Source of the DNA: Sinorhizobium meliloti
GTDB taxonomy: Bacteria > Pseudomonadota > Alphaproteobacteria > Rhizobiales > Rhizobiaceae
Length of the DNA: 64,000 nt
Assembly (NCBI RefSeq): GCF_035610345.1
Contig: NZ_CP141213.1
Location: 682,001-746,000 of the forward strand
Direction: 5' to 3'
Shown here: positions 1-11,766 of the stretch, piece by piece
Numbering within the stretch: position 1 is the stretch's first letter
How the letters are laid out: each line of letters begins with the position of its first letter
Translations under genes and position numbers: made by a program
Notes under the pieces: generated by a model
Database searches by the model: none
Seen by the model: only the letters and a program-made list of their open reading frames with translations
Told to the model about the DNA's origin: nothing

Positions 1-300
1 GTGAAGATCTACTCGGCCGACATCTCGACCTCGGACATCGCCGCCATGCGGGAGGCGGGCTCGGCCTGGGTGGCGACCGCCGCGACGAATCCCGCCGTCG
101 TCGGCCAGGTCTCGGTGCGTTCGCTTGCCATGCTGCTTGCCGGCGAGGATCCCGGCCGTCAGGTGATCGTGCCGCCGACGCTGATCACCCAGAAGGATCT
201 GAGCGATCAGGACATCAAGAACATGGAAGAACTCGGCGTGAAGCTGCCGCAATTCGCTCATGCCGACGTCGCCATGCCGGCCTGGATGCCGAAGCCCTGA
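1..300 (+). CDS. Sugar ABC transporter periplasmic binding protein, C-terminal part
   Basis: The last 99 codons of an open frame that enters from before the window. The residues read like the closing lobe of a ribose-type (Peripla_BP_4) substrate-binding protein: the frame has the usual 'ALAMLLAGE..P....VPP.LIT' style of segment (here SLAMLLAGEDPGRQVIVPP, then LITQKDL), which in that family precedes the C-terminus. The true start is outside the window, so the GTG at base 1 is not claimed as a start. It converges on the regulator at 341-1294, a SorC/DeoR-type protein often paired with sugar transporters, so the two may belong to one sugar-uptake locus; that pairing is inference. The substrate cannot be read from this fragment. 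Confidence 0.7.
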   Translation: MKIYSADISTSDIAAMREAGSAWVATAATNPAVVGQVSVRSLAMLLAGEDPGRQVIVPPTLITQKDLSDQDIKNMEELGVKLPQFAHADVAMPAWMPKP

Positions 301-306
301 TTGCGT

Positions 307-336
307 GCGCCGCGCGTCCCGATGGACGCTCGGCGC
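307..336. terminator. Stem-loop between convergent genes
   Basis: Inverted repeat with 13-base arms (one internal mismatch) and a CGAT loop, 7 bases after the stop of the sugar-binding protein and 5 before the end of the regulator. GC-rich and without a T-run, so it could end transcription from both sides only weakly or with Rho. Confidence 0.5.
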
Positions 337-340
337 GCAT

Positions 341-1294
341 TCAACGATCGCGGCTCCAGCGGTCCATGATCCGCCGCGCCATCGAGGCGGTGACGATGAG
401 ATGCGAAGCAAACCCGCCCTTCAGAGCCGCCACCAGCGGCTCGAATTTGCTGTCCTCCTGCACCACCAGCATGCGCTTCCGGATCGCGCGGATGGAGTCG
501 AGGTCTGCCGAGATGCAGCGCCGATTATGCGCGCAGTCCATCCACTGACCGTCGAGATCGATCAGTTGTCCGGCGATGACGCCGGCTGCCCCCTTTTTGC
601 CCATTGCATGCATGTCTTTCGCCGAAAGGGCACCGCATTTGACGAGGTGGCTGTCCTCCTCGATGCCCCCGACGGAGTAGAGCGCGAGCTTGCAGTCCGA
701 AATCGTGGCAAGTTGCTCCCGGATGACGGGCTCGCGGCGCAACTCCTCGGCAAGCCGCTCGGATGAGAGGACGAGGGGGGCATAAAAATTGATGCCTTCG
801 GCATTGAGACGACGGGCGATTTCCGTCGTGCACTGATCCGGGCGGTAGGAGTAGGGAGCGCCGAGATTGCCGCAGAGTTGCACGACCGACACGCCGCGAA
901 GATCGGCAAACGGCATGACGTCCGCTATGTGATACACGGTGCGGCCCCAGGCGACCCCTATCCTGTCGCCCTTGTTGATGAGCTCCAGGAAAACCGAGGC
1001 CGCCACCACGGGCATCTCGACGGCCGGGTCCATGGCCTGCCGGTCCTCGGGGACGATCCAGACGCTCGTCAGTCCCGCGGCGTCCTCCAGCTCGCGGGCA
1101 AGGACGTCGTCGGAGAAGAGCTCCGTAGATGTGGTGATGGTGACGATACCCATCTCGCGCGCCTTGCGCAGATACATGGCGATGGAAGCACGCGAGATTT
1201 CCAGCCGGTGGGCGACTTCATCCTGGCGCAGGCCATGCGTATAGTAGAGCCAGGCGGCCTTGTGGATGATCTGATCGTTGGCGCGGATCGGCAT
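341..1294 (-). CDS. SorC/DeoR-family sugar-binding transcriptional regulator
   Basis: A 317-residue regulator. The N-terminal 60 residues hold a helix-turn-helix of the SorC type (AAWLYYTHGLRQDEVAHRL followed by EISRASIAMYLRKAR). The remainder is the sugar-phosphate-binding fold, with the motif GDRIGVAWGRTVYHIAD near residue 110 and VQLCGNLG soon after, both typical of the family. I place the start at the ATG 1294-1292 rather than the longer frame from 1348, because a good promoter (TTGACA at 1348-1343, ATTATG at 1325-1320) would lie inside the longer version. The effector is unknown. The convergent neighbour is a sugar-binding protein, so the regulator probably controls a carbohydrate locus upstream of the window. 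Confidence 0.8.
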   Translation of the reverse strand: MPIRANDQIIHKAAWLYYTHGLRQDEVAHRLEISRASIAMYLRKAREMGIVTITTSTELFSDDVLARELEDAAGLTSVWIVPEDRQAMDPAVEMPVVAASVFLELINKGDRIGVAWGRTVYHIADVMPFADLRGVSVVQLCGNLGAPYSYRPDQCTTEIARRLNAEGINFYAPLVLSSERLAEELRREPVIREQLATISDCKLALYSVGGIEEDSHLVKCGALSAKDMHAMGKKGAAGVIAGQLIDLDGQWMDCAHNRRCISADLDSIRAIRKRMLVVQEDSKFEPLVAALKGGFASHLIVTASMARRIMDRWSRDR

Positions 1295-1319
1295 GGAGTT
1301 CTTTCGGACGGAATGCTGA

Positions 1320-1350
1320 CATAATTCATCACATGTGACAAATGTCAAGT
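1320..1350 (-). promoter_or_regulatory. Promoter with overlapping palindrome for the SorC-type regulator
   Basis: On the minus strand TTGACA (1348-1343), a 17-base spacer and ATTATG (1325-1320). The spacer holds the 8-base palindrome CACATGTG and the interrupted repeat TGACA-AA-TGTCA, which overlaps the -35. This is a plausible autoregulatory operator. Confidence 0.55.
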
Positions 1351-1399
1351 ATCGCTGCTTCGATCGATGCTGCCGGGCCGCCTCCCTCTCGGGCTAACG

Positions 1400-2005
1400 C
1401 TATCTCCACGCCTCCGTCTTCCGTATCCACTCCCTTGTCCTTCCTTCCGGATCGGCATTCAGCGTGATGTCCGTCACCACGGCGGCGCTGTCGGCGCCGT
1501 GCGCGAAGGCGCCTTCGATCCGCTCCGTATTGAGGCCGCCGATGGCGACGAGCGGGAGCGGGTGAACGCGCTCGCGCCACCATGAAAGCCGCTCCAGCCC
1601 CTGGGGCGCCCACTTCATCTTCTTGAGGATCGTCGGATAGATGGGTCCGAGCGCGACGTAGTCCGGTTCGGCTGCGAGCGCGTTTGCCAGTTCCGCCTCG
1701 TCATGGGTGCTGACGCCGAGCTTGAGCCCTGCGGCACGGATGGCGGCAAGATCGGCCTCCGCCAGATCCTCCTGACCCAGATGGATGAAATCGCAACCTT
1801 CCGCTATCGCCAGCTGCCAGTAGTCGTTGACGATCAGCTGGCATTCATGGGCGGCGCAGACTGCCCTGGCGACCCGTAGCTGGCGGCGGATGTCTTCCGC
1901 GTTCCGGTCCTTGATGCGGAGCTGGACGAGCCTGACGCCGAGCGGCACCAGCCGTTCGATCCATTGGGCGCTGTCGACGATGAGATAAAAGGGATCGAGC
2001 TTCAC
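1400..2005 (-). CDS. thiE: Thiamine phosphate synthase ThiE
   Basis: 201 residues, TIM-barrel thiamine-phosphate synthase, which joins HMP-pyrophosphate to the thiazole phosphate. Recognisable motifs are VQLRIKDR (phosphate/Mg-binding strand), [42 protein letters not shown] and VAIGGL, in the family order. The start is a GTG at 2005-2003 that overlaps the thiG stop in a GTGA junction, so the two are translationally coupled. An open frame continues far upstream in this phase, across thiG, but those residues are not ThiE-like. It is the last gene of thiCOSGE and shares the riboswitch ahead of thiC. Confidence 0.93.
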   Translation of the reverse strand: MKLDPFYLIVDSAQWIERLVPLGVRLVQLRIKDRNAEDIRRQLRVARAVCAAHECQLIVNDYWQLAIAEGCDFIHLGQEDLAEADLAAIRAAGLKLGVSTHDEAELANALAAEPDYVALGPIYPTILKKMKWAPQGLERLSWWRERVHPLPLVAIGGLNTERIEGAFAHGADSAAVVTDITLNADPEGRTREWIRKTEAWR

Positions 2006-2775
2006 GAGAAGACTGCCTTTCCGATGACGGGGGTGGACGGGACGGCCATGTCGCGCGGCTCGAGCATGCCGGCGCCGTGAGCCGCGTGCCCGGCATCGAT
2101 TGCCTTGGCGAAGGCTTCGGCCATGGCGGCGGGATCGGCAGCGCCGGCAACGGCGGTGTTGAGCAGGACCGCGTCGTAGCCGAGCTCCATCACGGTTGTC
2201 GCATGTGACGGGCGGCCGATGCCGGCGTCGACGATCAGCGGCACGTCGGAAAATTCCGAGCGCATGGCGCGCAAGCCCTGCACGTTCTGCGGTCCCATGG
2301 CGCTGCCGATCGGCGCGCACCAGGGCATCAGCACCCGGCAGCCCGCCTCCAGCAGCCTTTCGGCGACGACGAGGTCGTCCGTCGTATAGGGGAAGACCTG
2401 GAAACCTTCCCCGGTGAGGATGCGGGCCCCCTCGACGAGGCCGAAGACGTCCGGCTGCAATGTGTCCTGGTGGCCGATCACTTCGAGCTTGATCCAGCTC
2501 GTGCCGAAAACCTCGCGTGCCATCTTCGCGGTCAGCACCGCCTCCGAGACTGAATGGCAGCCGGCCGTGTTCGGCAGCACGCGCACGCCGAGTTCGCGGA
2601 TCAGCTCGAAGAAGGCGCCGCCCTGCCGCCCGCCGGCCGTCTCGCGGCGGAGCGAGACCGTGACGATATCGGTGCCCGACCGCCGCACCGCCTCGGCGAG
2701 CACGGCCGGCGAGGGATAGCGGGCGGTTCCGAGCAGCAGTCTCGACCGGATTTCTGTTCCATAGAATAGCGGCAT
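2002..2775 (-). CDS. thiG: Thiazole synthase ThiG
   Basis: 257 residues, close to the usual 255-260. ThiG condenses 1-deoxy-xylulose phosphate, dehydroglycine from ThiO and sulfur from ThiS thiocarboxylate into the thiazole ring. Visible family motifs: [13 protein letters not shown] at the N-terminus, [29 protein letters not shown] (the Lys that forms the imine with the sugar), [18 protein letters not shown] and [12 protein letters not shown]. The ATG is 2775-2773, two bases after the thiS stop. It sits fourth in the thiamine operon, directly after its sulfur carrier, and overlaps thiE. Confidence 0.95.
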   Translation of the reverse strand: MPLFYGTEIRSRLLLGTARYPSPAVLAEAVRRSGTDIVTVSLRRETAGGRQGGAFFELIRELGVRVLPNTAGCHSVSEAVLTAKMAREVFGTSWIKLEVIGHQDTLQPDVFGLVEGARILTGEGFQVFPYTTDDLVVAERLLEAGCRVLMPWCAPIGSAMGPQNVQGLRAMRSEFSDVPLIVDAGIGRPSHATTVMELGYDAVLLNTAVAGAADPAAMAEAFAKAIDAGHAAHGAGMLEPRDMAVPSTPVIGKAVFS

Positions 2776-2777
2776 CG

Positions 2778-2975
2778 TCAGCCTCCCTGCATCGGCGACA
2801 GAATCTCGATCCGGTCGCTGTCCTGCAGCCGGTAGCTGGATCGGTCTGCCTTCTGGACCAGTTCGCCGTTGACGGCGGTCGCCAGCCAGTCGCCTTCGAA
2901 ATCGAGGCGCTGCAAGACCTCGGCGAGTGTAGCGGCCAGAAGCTCGTGTTCCTCGCCATTGACGGTCAGCTTCAT
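2778..2975 (-). CDS. thiS: Sulfur carrier protein ThiS
   Basis: A 65-residue ubiquitin-fold protein ending in the required Gly-Gly (residues 64-65), which is adenylated and then thiocarboxylated to deliver sulfur to ThiG. The start [12 protein letters not shown] is typical and the interior has the characteristic VAVNGELV-like strand ([10 protein letters not shown]). It overlaps the 3' end of thiO by 4 bases and lies 2 bases before thiG, fitting tight co-translation. No ThiF is seen in the operon, so activation must rely on a ThiF or MoeB encoded elsewhere. Confidence 0.95.
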   Translation of the reverse strand: MKLTVNGEEHELLAATLAEVLQRLDFEGDWLATAVNGELVQKADRSSYRLQDSDRIEILSPMQGG

Positions 2976-3949
2976 CGGATATCTCCTCTAAGATTCTCTT
3001 CGCCAAGGGCCAATGCCGCCACCTCCCCGGCCATGGCCGGGGAGAGAAGAAAGCCGTGCCGATAGAGGCCGTTGACGGTAATCCTGTTTGCGCGCCGCAG
3101 GACCCGCGGCAGGTTGTCGGCGAAAGCGGGGCGTACGCCCGTGCCGGTCTCGACCAGGCGCGCTTCGGCGAAAGCCGGATGGAGCGCATAGGCGGCGTTC
3201 AGCAGTTCCATCAGCGAGCGGGTGGTGATCGGGCCGGCGTCGTCGCTCTCGATCATTGTCGCGCCACACATGAAGAGCCCGCCACCGCGCGGCACGATAT
3301 AGAGCGGGATGCGGGGATGCAGCATGCGCACGGGGCGCGAGAGCGTCACTTCGTCCGTCTGCAGATTGGTCATCTCGCCGCGCACCCCGCGTAGCCCGTC
3401 GATCTCGCCGATCCTGGACGCGCCGGTGCAATCGACGGTGAGCGCGAAATCGCGATCGTCCATGTCCTCGCCGGCGAATACCGCGCCGCGTGCCATCAGC
3501 CCTTGCCGGAGCGCCGAGAGTGCCCGGCGCGGGTCGAGATGCGCCTCCTGCGGAAAGAACAGCGCCTGCCGGAAACGGCCGGCGAGTGCCGGCTCCAGCG
3601 CTGCGATCTCCTCCGCCTCGAGCGAGCGGAAGCCGGAGGTGCGGGAGGCGAAGCGCTTGAGTTCGGCTCCGTCACGGGGTTGCGCGACGACGAGCGTGCC
3701 GTTGCGATGCACGGAACCGGCAGGGAGCGTGGCTTCCCACCAGTCGGCGGCGCCGATCCCCAGCCTCAGGACGGTTTCCTCGGCGCTTTCGCGCTCGCAC
3801 CAGGGAGCGAGCATGCCGCCCGCATACCAGGAAGCGGCCCCGGTAAAGCCGGCGGCATTTTCCATGATCGTCACTGCGGCGCCGCGCCCGAGAAGTTCAT
3901 GAGCGGCGGTGAGGCCGGCGACGCCGGCCCCTCTGATCAGCACGCGCAT
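2972..3949 (-). CDS. thiO: Glycine oxidase ThiO
   Basis: 325-residue FAD-dependent D-amino-acid-oxidase-family protein. It oxidises glycine to the dehydroglycine (iminoacetate) used by ThiG. The N-terminus has the dinucleotide-binding [13 protein letters not shown] (GxGxxG), followed by an acidic strand end [22 protein letters not shown] residues ([13 protein letters not shown]) follow, then TVDCTGASR and a C-terminal [12 protein letters not shown] and [14 protein letters not shown] chose the ATG at 3949-3947, one base from the thiC stop; the frame is open further upstream but those residues overlap thiC and look unrelated. The thiO gene rather than thiH is the aerobic version of the pathway. 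Confidence 0.93.
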   Translation of the reverse strand: MRVLIRGAGVAGLTAAHELLGRGAAVTIMENAAGFTGAASWYAGGMLAPWCERESAEETVLRLGIGAADWWEATLPAGSVHRNGTLVVAQPRDGAELKRFASRTSGFRSLEAEEIAALEPALAGRFRQALFFPQEAHLDPRRALSALRQGLMARGAVFAGEDMDDRDFALTVDCTGASRIGEIDGLRGVRGEMTNLQTDEVTLSRPVRMLHPRIPLYIVPRGGGLFMCGATMIESDDAGPITTRSLMELLNAAYALHPAFAEARLVETGTGVRPAFADNLPRVLRRANRITVNGLYRHGFLLSPAMAGEVAALALGEENLRGDIR

Positions 3950-3950
3950 C

Positions 3951-5992
<2,042 letters not shown>

Positions 5993-5999
5993 TGGCGCA

Positions 6000-6029
6000 A
6001 TTAGGGACGGTTATCGCCGCGGCGTCAAG
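6000..6029 (-). promoter_or_regulatory. Probable promoter of the thiCOSGE operon
   Basis: Minus strand CTTGAC (6029-6024), the preferred rhizobial -35, then 18 bases and CCTAAT (6005-6000). Transcription would start near 5993, exactly at the first base of the riboswitch aptamer. Confidence 0.5.
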
Positions 6030-6146
6030 ATGGTTTTTGCACCGGCTAAATCCCGTGCGCAGGGCTCGCGCCATGCTTGCAGATGCAAAGTTCTAAATCT
6101 ACTTACCGTCCGAGTCGAAGCGCCATGATGCGCATAGCGAAAAGGG

Positions 6147-8198
6147 GTGAAGGTCTTGGGGCAGGCGGAGACGGGGACCAGGAAAAGGGGACGCAAGGCG
6201 CTTTGGGCGGCTGTTGCGGTCATCGCAATCGCAGCCGCAGGCGCGACCGGTTACAAGATTGTTGTCGAAAAGAGCGTGGGCAGGCTGATCGCCGAACGGG
6301 GCGGCAGAGTGGGCACGGTCGACGCGGACTTCTTCGGGCGCATTCACCTGCGCGACCTGACGCTGCCGCTGAAGGAAGGATCCGAACTTCGCGTCGCCGC
6401 GATCGACGGGCGGCCCAGGATCCTGTTCCTGGACGGCATGCTCGAGGTCAGCCGCGTGGAACTCGATATGCGCCCAGGCAAGATCGCCGTGCCGAAGGTG
6501 ATCGTCGAGCAGGCGGAGTTCGGTCGCGACACGCTGGCGCAAATGTTCGGCGCGGGAAGCGACATTTCGCTGCCGAAACAGCTGGCGCTTTTTACGGCAA
6601 AGAGCGTCGCCGCCCCTGAGGTGATCATCACGCAGACGGTTGCCGGTAGCGAGCAGAAGCTGGTCTACAAGAACGTGGTCTCGGAAGGTATCGTGGACGG
6701 CCGCATCGCGCGCTATTCGGCGAGTGGTGCGAGCTTCGAAGCCGGCATAGGCGCCTCCGATGGAGAGGGCGGCGAGAAGAGGCGGCTGACGGGCTCCTTT
6801 GGAGCCATGACGGGGCAGGACGTCGATGCCGCCTATCTGGCCCGCATCTATACTGAAAAGGCCGGGCCGGGCGACGAGCAGGCAAGGCCTGTCTATGGGC
6901 GATTCTCGATCAAGGATATAGCCTTTTCGGATGGCGAGGCGAGCTTCGGCTATGACGAGGTTCGCAGCAGCGGCGTAAGCATGCGGATGCTGGACGAGCC
7001 GCTTAGCGAAACTCTGGAGAAGCTCAACTCGGTCTCGTCGCCCGCGGATCTGCCCGTGGCGGAGCGTCAGGACTATTTCGCCCGGATTCTGTCGGTCGCC
7101 GATTTGACGAGGAAGGCCGACATGGAAATGCTGGGTCTGAAGATCGACGCGCCGGACAAGGATGGTGAAGAGGGCGAGAGGATCAAGCTGGCGATGGATC
7201 GCCTCGCGCTCCGGCTCGATGGCCGGAAGCTCGACGCGTCGGTGAATGGCTTCTCGATGGCGGAGGGCGCGGACTACGTCAAAGTCTCCGAAGCAAGCAT
7301 TTCGGGCTTTTCCTGGGATCCCAGCGTGGAAGCGCTGAAGAAGTTCGTCGCTCTGCAGGATGGGCAGCATGAGAACTTCCCTTTCACGACGCTGCTGCCG
7401 GAGTTCGGAACGTTCCGCGTGGCGGGAATCGATGCGGATCTGCCTGACTCGGGCACCGGCGTGGAAGACTGGGACGAATACAACGCCACTCCGCATGCTG
7501 GAGAGGGCGATCGGCCGCAACGCATCCGCTTCACGATGAAGGGATACGAGCTGGCGCTCGCGAAACCGCGAAACGGCATTCCGACTGACGTCCGCGCCGG
7601 ATACCAGGACTTCGCCCTTCAAATCCCGGAGCATACGCAGGACGAGACTCTCGCCAAGCTTCGCAAGCTGGGCTTCAACGAGTTGGTCCTCTCCTCCAAC
7701 CTCGAAGCCGCCTGGGACGAAGCGAACGAGACTCTGGTGATCAAGGATATTTCCACGAGCGGAAAGGATATCGGCCGCTTTTCCCTCTCCGGCCTTCTGG
7801 GGGGCGTGAGCGGCGACTTCTTTTCGGGCGATGCGGCCAAGGCGCAGGCGGCGTTGTTCGGCCTCACCGCGCGGGAAGCAAGCCTGAAGATCGAGGACAA
7901 GGGCTTCACCGCCAAAGGGATACAGGTCTATGCCGAACAAAACGGCATGACGGAGGATCAGGCACGCGGTATGCTGGAAATGACGGCGTCGGTGATGCTG
8001 CAGCAATTTGCCGCGCAAGAGCCTCGGCTGCGGAACGTGATGGATGCAGTTTCGCGGTTCATCGCGAAACCGGGGACATTCACGCTGACGGCCAAGGCCA
8101 AATCCGCCAGCGGCATCGGTGCGCTCGAATTCGCGGTTGCTTCGCAAAATCCGCTTCTGCTTCTCGACAGGGTCGACTTCGAGGCGACGGCGGAATAG
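6147..8198 (+). CDS. Membrane-anchored hypothetical protein
   Basis: 683 residues that I do not recognise. A GTG start at 6147 is the likely initiation site; no ATG occurs in frame near it. Residues 1-16 are basic, residues 18-36 form one hydrophobic segment (ALWAAVAVIAIAAAGATGY), and the rest looks exported, with many charged residues and no further membrane span. The layout, a single N-terminal anchor followed by a long periplasmic region with repeated beta-rich stretches of the form 'GRFSLSGLLGG..', resembles AsmA/YdgA-like proteins of the envelope, but no defining motif was found. It is transcribed away from the thiamine operon and stands alone. Confidence 0.6.
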   Translation: MKVLGQAETGTRKRGRKALWAAVAVIAIAAAGATGYKIVVEKSVGRLIAERGGRVGTVDADFFGRIHLRDLTLPLKEGSELRVAAIDGRPRILFLDGMLEVSRVELDMRPGKIAVPKVIVEQAEFGRDTLAQMFGAGSDISLPKQLALFTAKSVAAPEVIITQTVAGSEQKLVYKNVVSEGIVDGRIARYSASGASFEAGIGASDGEGGEKRRLTGSFGAMTGQDVDAAYLARIYTEKAGPGDEQARPVYGRFSIKDIAFSDGEASFGYDEVRSSGVSMRMLDEPLSETLEKLNSVSSPADLPVAERQDYFARILSVADLTRKADMEMLGLKIDAPDKDGEEGERIKLAMDRLALRLDGRKLDASVNGFSMAEGADYVKVSEASISGFSWDPSVEALKKFVALQDGQHENFPFTTLLPEFGTFRVAGIDADLPDSGTGVEDWDEYNATPHAGEGDRPQRIRFTMKGYELALAKPRNGIPTDVRAGYQDFALQIPEHTQDETLAKLRKLGFNELVLSSNLEAAWDEANETLVIKDISTSGKDIGRFSLSGLLGGVSGDFFSGDAAKAQAALFGLTAREASLKIEDKGFTAKGIQVYAEQNGMTEDQARGMLEMTASVMLQQFAAQEPRLRNVMDAVSRFIAKPGTFTLTAKAKSASGIGALEFAVASQNPLLLLDRVDFEATAE

Positions 8199-8296
8199 CG
8201 GCCTTCTCACCGCAAGCGGGGCGAAGAGGGCTCGCAGCGCCGCCTCAACTCTCTCCGGTCGAACGGGGAGGGTCGGAGTGGGGGCAAACTATCCAC

Positions 8297-9667
8297 CTAC
8301 GCGTCGCCACTCTTCGCGCCTGCCCGGTCGATAAAATCCGCCCGGTTGATCCCATGTCGCTGCAGCTTGTCGTAAAAAGTCTTGCGGGGGATGCCGAGGG
8401 CCTGCAGGGTCTCCTTGACGTCGCCGCGGTGCGCCGTGAGGGCCTGCTTGAGGATATCGGCCTCGTAGCGTTCCAATCTTTCCGGCAGGGTTGCTCCGCT
8501 TAAGGCGGGCGCTGCGGCCGGAGCTCCCAGGTTGCCCTCCACCCCCAGCGCGACCCGTTCGGCGAAGTGCGAAAGCTCGCGCACATTGCCCGGCCAGGAA
8601 TGCGTGGCCAGGTAGGCGCGCATGGCAGCCGAGATCGCGGGCACGTCGCGGCCGAAGCGCTCCGAGGCGCGGGCCAGGAAATGGGAGAAGAGGAGGGGGA
8701 TGTCGTCGCGCCGTTCGCGCAAGGGCGGGATCGAGAGCGTCACGACATTCAGCCGGTAATAGAGATCCTCGCGGAAATCGCCGCGCGCGGCCGGATCGCC
8801 GAGGTCGACCTTGGCTGCGGCGACGACGCGGATGTCGACGGGACGGGTCAGGTTGGTGCCGAGTGGGGTAATCTCGCGTGCTTCCAGCACGCGCAGCATC
8901 TTCACCTGGGTTGCCGGCGGCATCGCCTCGATCTCGTCGAGGAAGAGGGTGCCGCCGTTCGCATGCTCGATCCTGCCGACCCGCTTCTTGACGGCGCCGG
9001 TAAAGGCGCCGGGCTCGTGGCCGAAGAGCTCGCTTTCGATGACCGTTTCCGGCAGAGCGCCGCAATTCAGTGCGACGAAATTGCCGGTTCTGCGCCGGCT
9101 CCATTGGTGCAGCAGCGTGGCGACGACCTCCTTGCCGCTGCCCGTCTCGCCGGCGACCAGCACATCGACATCGGTGTCGGCGATGTGTTTCAAGGTCTGG
9201 CGAAGCCGCTCCATGGCCGGCGTCTGGCCGATCAGCGGCAGGCCTTCGGAGGCGGCTTCGGCCGCGCGGCGCAGCGCCCGGTTCTCCATGACGAGCCGCC
9301 GTTTCTCCTCTGCGCGCCGGGCGCTCTGGACAAGACGGTCGGCGGCAAACGGCTTGGCGATGAAGTCATAGACGCCGTCCTGGATCGCCTGCACCGCCAT
9401 CGGTATGTCGCCGTGTCCCGTGACAAGGATCATCGGCAGGTCGGGATCGAGCGACAGAACCTTGCGGAAAAGGGCGAGCCCGTCCATGCCCGGCATGCGG
9501 ATATCGCTGATGACGACGCCCGCGAAGTCGGCGGAAAGTTCGGAGAGCGCCTCCGTCGCGCTGGCAAAGGACGAAACGGTGAAGCCCGCAAGCTCGAGCG
9601 TCTGCTGCATCGCCTTGCGCAGATCGCGGTCGTCATCGATCAGGAACACGGATGGGGCGGCGCTCAT
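8297..9667 (-). CDS. dctD: C4-dicarboxylate response regulator DctD (sigma-54 activator)
   Basis: 456 residues with receiver, AAA+ and DNA-binding domains. The receiver has the acidic pair at 11-13, phosphoacceptor D55 ([10 protein letters not shown]) and K105 region (AKPF). The AAA+ domain has Walker A GETGSGKE at 173-180, the sigma-54 contact loop GAFTGA at 220-225 and Walker B LFLDEIE at 241-247. A Fis-type helix-turn-helix ends the protein ([19 protein letters not shown]). DctD phosphorylated by DctB activates dctA from the sigma-54 promoter at 11654. The gene starts 3 bases after the dctB stop, so the pair is one transcript. Confidence 0.96.
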   Translation of the reverse strand: MSAAPSVFLIDDDRDLRKAMQQTLELAGFTVSSFASATEALSELSADFAGVVISDIRMPGMDGLALFRKVLSLDPDLPMILVTGHGDIPMAVQAIQDGVYDFIAKPFAADRLVQSARRAEEKRRLVMENRALRRAAEAASEGLPLIGQTPAMERLRQTLKHIADTDVDVLVAGETGSGKEVVATLLHQWSRRRTGNFVALNCGALPETVIESELFGHEPGAFTGAVKKRVGRIEHANGGTLFLDEIEAMPPATQVKMLRVLEAREITPLGTNLTRPVDIRVVAAAKVDLGDPAARGDFREDLYYRLNVVTLSIPPLRERRDDIPLLFSHFLARASERFGRDVPAISAAMRAYLATHSWPGNVRELSHFAERVALGVEGNLGAPAAAPALSGATLPERLERYEADILKQALTAHRGDVKETLQALGIPRKTFYDKLQRHGINRADFIDRAGAKSGDA

Positions 9668-9670
9668 CGC

Positions 9671-11536
9671 TCAGGCCTTCTTGAGATTGACGGTAAATGT
9701 CGTTCCGGAGGGACTGCTCTCGACCTCGATCGTGCCGCCATAGTCGGAGACGATCTCCTTGGAGATCGCGAGACCGAGGCCCAGCCCGTCTTCCTTCGAA
9801 GTGTTGAACGGCGTGAACAGCTCTTCGCGGACATCGGCCGCAATCCCCGGGCCATTGTCGGCGACGGTCAGCGCGATACCGCCGGCCACGTCCTCGCAGC
9901 GCACCCGGATCGCGCCGTTCTCGCCGTCGCCGATCGCTTCCAGCGCATTCTGCAGAAGGTTGATCAAGACCTGCTCCAGCCGGATGCGGTTGCCGAGTGC
10001 CTGGAGGTCGTCGGGCGGCAGATCGATGCGTATTGCGTCCATCCGTCCGGCAAAACGGCTTCGGAGCAACATGAGCGCACCCTCGACGACGTCCTTCATC
10101 GCGGTAGGCCCGGCCGCGAAATGGCCCTTGCGGGCGAAGCGGCGCAGTTCGTCGGTGATGGCGCCGACCCGGTCGGTAAGTTCGGCGATGCTTTCCATGT
10201 TCTCGGCGGCGGTGGAGCTCTGGCCACGGTCGAGAAAGGTGCGGGCATTATCGGCATAGGCGCGGATGGTGGCGACCGGCTGGTTGATCTCATGGGCAAC
10301 CCCGGCCGCGACCTGGCCGAGGATCGCCAGTCGGTTCGCCTGGACGAGGTCCTGCTGCACGGCCTGGAGCTTCTCGGTGGTCTGCCGGTGGTCGGCGATC
10401 TCGGTTTCGAGACGGTCGCGCGCCATGCGCAGGTCGCGCGTCCGCTCCTCGACGCTCGCCTCAAGCGCGTTGCGGGCCAGCCGCTCCTCGGCGCTGCGCA
10501 TGGCGACTACCTGGCGACGGCGCAGGAGCAATGCGGCAAGTGCGAGAAGCGGTACGAGCGCGGCAAGGGTGAGGAGCTGCGCTTCCCGCGCACCCGCGGC
10601 AAGCGGCGCCTTAAGCGGCGACAACTGCTCGAGCCGCCAGTTCGTCGACGGCACCATGGTTTCCACACGCAGGAAGGCTGCGTTGGAGTCGCCCGGCAGC
10701 AGGGCGTCCAGCGTGGAGGAGCCATCGGGCCGCGCTTCGATCTTCCGGAAAGGCAGCGGCAGCAGCGGTGCATCGCCGAACTGCAGGCTTTCGCGGATGG
10801 GTGCGAGCCGGTCTTCGGGGATCGGCTTCGTCGTCATGAAGCGCCAGGAGGGCAGGCTGGTGATGAGGACGATGCCGCGCCGGTCGGTGACATAGGCCGG
10901 CTTTCCGGAAACCTGCCAATCCGCCTCGACCCCGTCGAATTCGAGCTTGGCGACGATCACCCCCAGCGGACCGCCGGGCCCGTCGACGCGCCGGGAAATA
11001 TAAAGCCCGGGCCGCTTGCTGACCGTGCCCATGGCGAAGTGTTCGGCCATGCCGTCGCGCACGGCGAGCCGAAAATAATCGCGGAAGGCATAGTCGTTGC
11101 CGACGAAGCTCGTCGGCGCCTGCCAATTGCTGGCCGCGAGGGCCACGCCGTTCCGGTCGATCAGATAGATGACCGCGGCTTCGGCGCTTGTCGCCAAAGC
11201 CTCGAGCTTGCGGTTGATACGGTCGAGCGACTGCCTATCCGGCGAAAGCAACGCCCCACGAATGGCTGCGTCATCGGCGAGGACAAGCGGCAGGGCGCGC
11301 TGCCGTTCCACGACTGCCCGAAGAAGCGAGGCTTTCAGGCTGGCGTCGATCCGGCTCTGGCCGGCAAGGCCGGCGAGCGCCTGCGACCGCCCGTAGTCAC
11401 GCGCAAGAAGAAGGCCGGCCGCCAGAAGGACGAGCGCGACTGCCGCGAAAACCAGCCAGGACCGTCGGGCCCGGCTGCGAAGCGCATGCGGATCGTTCGC
11501 ATCTGCAGGAAGTCTGACCATGCGAGCATTGTGCAT
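9671..11536 (-). CDS. dctB: C4-dicarboxylate sensor histidine kinase DctB
   Basis: 621 residues when started at the ATG 11536-11534, the known length of rhizobial DctB; the frame is open 60 bases further, but that would run through the dctA control region. TM1 is residues 27-45 and TM2 is around 300-322, enclosing a periplasmic double-PAS sensor of succinate, malate and fumarate. A coiled linker leads to the kinase: H415 in [14 protein letters not shown], the N-box [10 protein letters not shown] at 526-535, DNGPGIA and [11 protein letters not shown]. In rhizobia DctB activity is also modulated by the transporter DctA, encoded divergently next door. The start codon lies inside a DctD-type binding site (11530-11547). 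Confidence 0.95.
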   Translation of the reverse strand: MHNARMVRLPADANDPHALRSRARRSWLVFAAVALVLLAAGLLLARDYGRSQALAGLAGQSRIDASLKASLLRAVVERQRALPLVLADDAAIRGALLSPDRQSLDRINRKLEALATSAEAAVIYLIDRNGVALAASNWQAPTSFVGNDYAFRDYFRLAVRDGMAEHFAMGTVSKRPGLYISRRVDGPGGPLGVIVAKLEFDGVEADWQVSGKPAYVTDRRGIVLITSLPSWRFMTTKPIPEDRLAPIRESLQFGDAPLLPLPFRKIEARPDGSSTLDALLPGDSNAAFLRVETMVPSTNWRLEQLSPLKAPLAAGAREAQLLTLAALVPLLALAALLLRRRQVVAMRSAEERLARNALEASVEERTRDLRMARDRLETEIADHRQTTEKLQAVQQDLVQANRLAILGQVAAGVAHEINQPVATIRAYADNARTFLDRGQSSTAAENMESIAELTDRVGAITDELRRFARKGHFAAGPTAMKDVVEGALMLLRSRFAGRMDAIRIDLPPDDLQALGNRIRLEQVLINLLQNALEAIGDGENGAIRVRCEDVAGGIALTVADNGPGIAADVREELFTPFNTSKEDGLGLGLAISKEIVSDYGGTIEVESSPSGTTFTVNLKKA

Positions 11537-11547
11537 GATTTCGCCCA
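11530..11547. promoter_or_regulatory. Distal DctD upstream activating site (degenerate)
   Basis: TGTGCATGATTTCGCCCA matches the perfect site at 11563-11580 at 12 of 18 positions and begins exactly 33 bases (about three helical turns) before it. It covers the dctB start codon. Tandem DctD sites of unequal strength are known at rhizobial dctA. Confidence 0.6.
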
Positions 11548-11560
11548 GCGCGCCAGCGTG

Positions 11561-11582
11561 TATGTGCGGAAATCCGCACATA
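11561..11582. promoter_or_regulatory. Proximal DctD upstream activating site
   Basis: A perfect inverted repeat with 10-base arms TATGTGCGGA and TCCGCACATA around AA, about 80 bases upstream of the sigma-54 promoter of dctA. Its position and dyad symmetry fit the DctD dimer site described for dctA. Confidence 0.8.
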
Positions 11583-11653
11583 TCTACGAACAGCAAGCGT
11601 GCGTCGCTCCCAAAAATCTCACGAATTCAATCGCATCGGCCTCCGCGGCAAAC

Positions 11654-11669
11654 TGGCACGCATGTTGCT
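11654..11669 (+). promoter_or_regulatory. Sigma-54 promoter of dctA
   Basis: TGGCACGCATGTTGCT: GG at 11655-11656 and GC at 11667-11668 separated by 10 bases, an almost ideal -24/-12 element. It lies about 100 bases upstream of the dctA start and downstream of the two DctD sites. Confidence 0.92.
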
Positions 11670-11766
11670 CACCAGCTCCACAAGGCAGCCATTGCTGTCG
11701 ATCTTCGGAAAGCGGCCCGGGAGGCCCGGCATGTTGCCGGACTGGGCCTGCCACGTGGAGGATATC

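Noticed and set aside
1400-2959. A 519-codon frame ending as ThiE
   Set aside because: Only the last 201 codons are ThiE; the rest is an out-of-phase reading of thiG and thiS. The GTG overlapping the thiG stop is the start.
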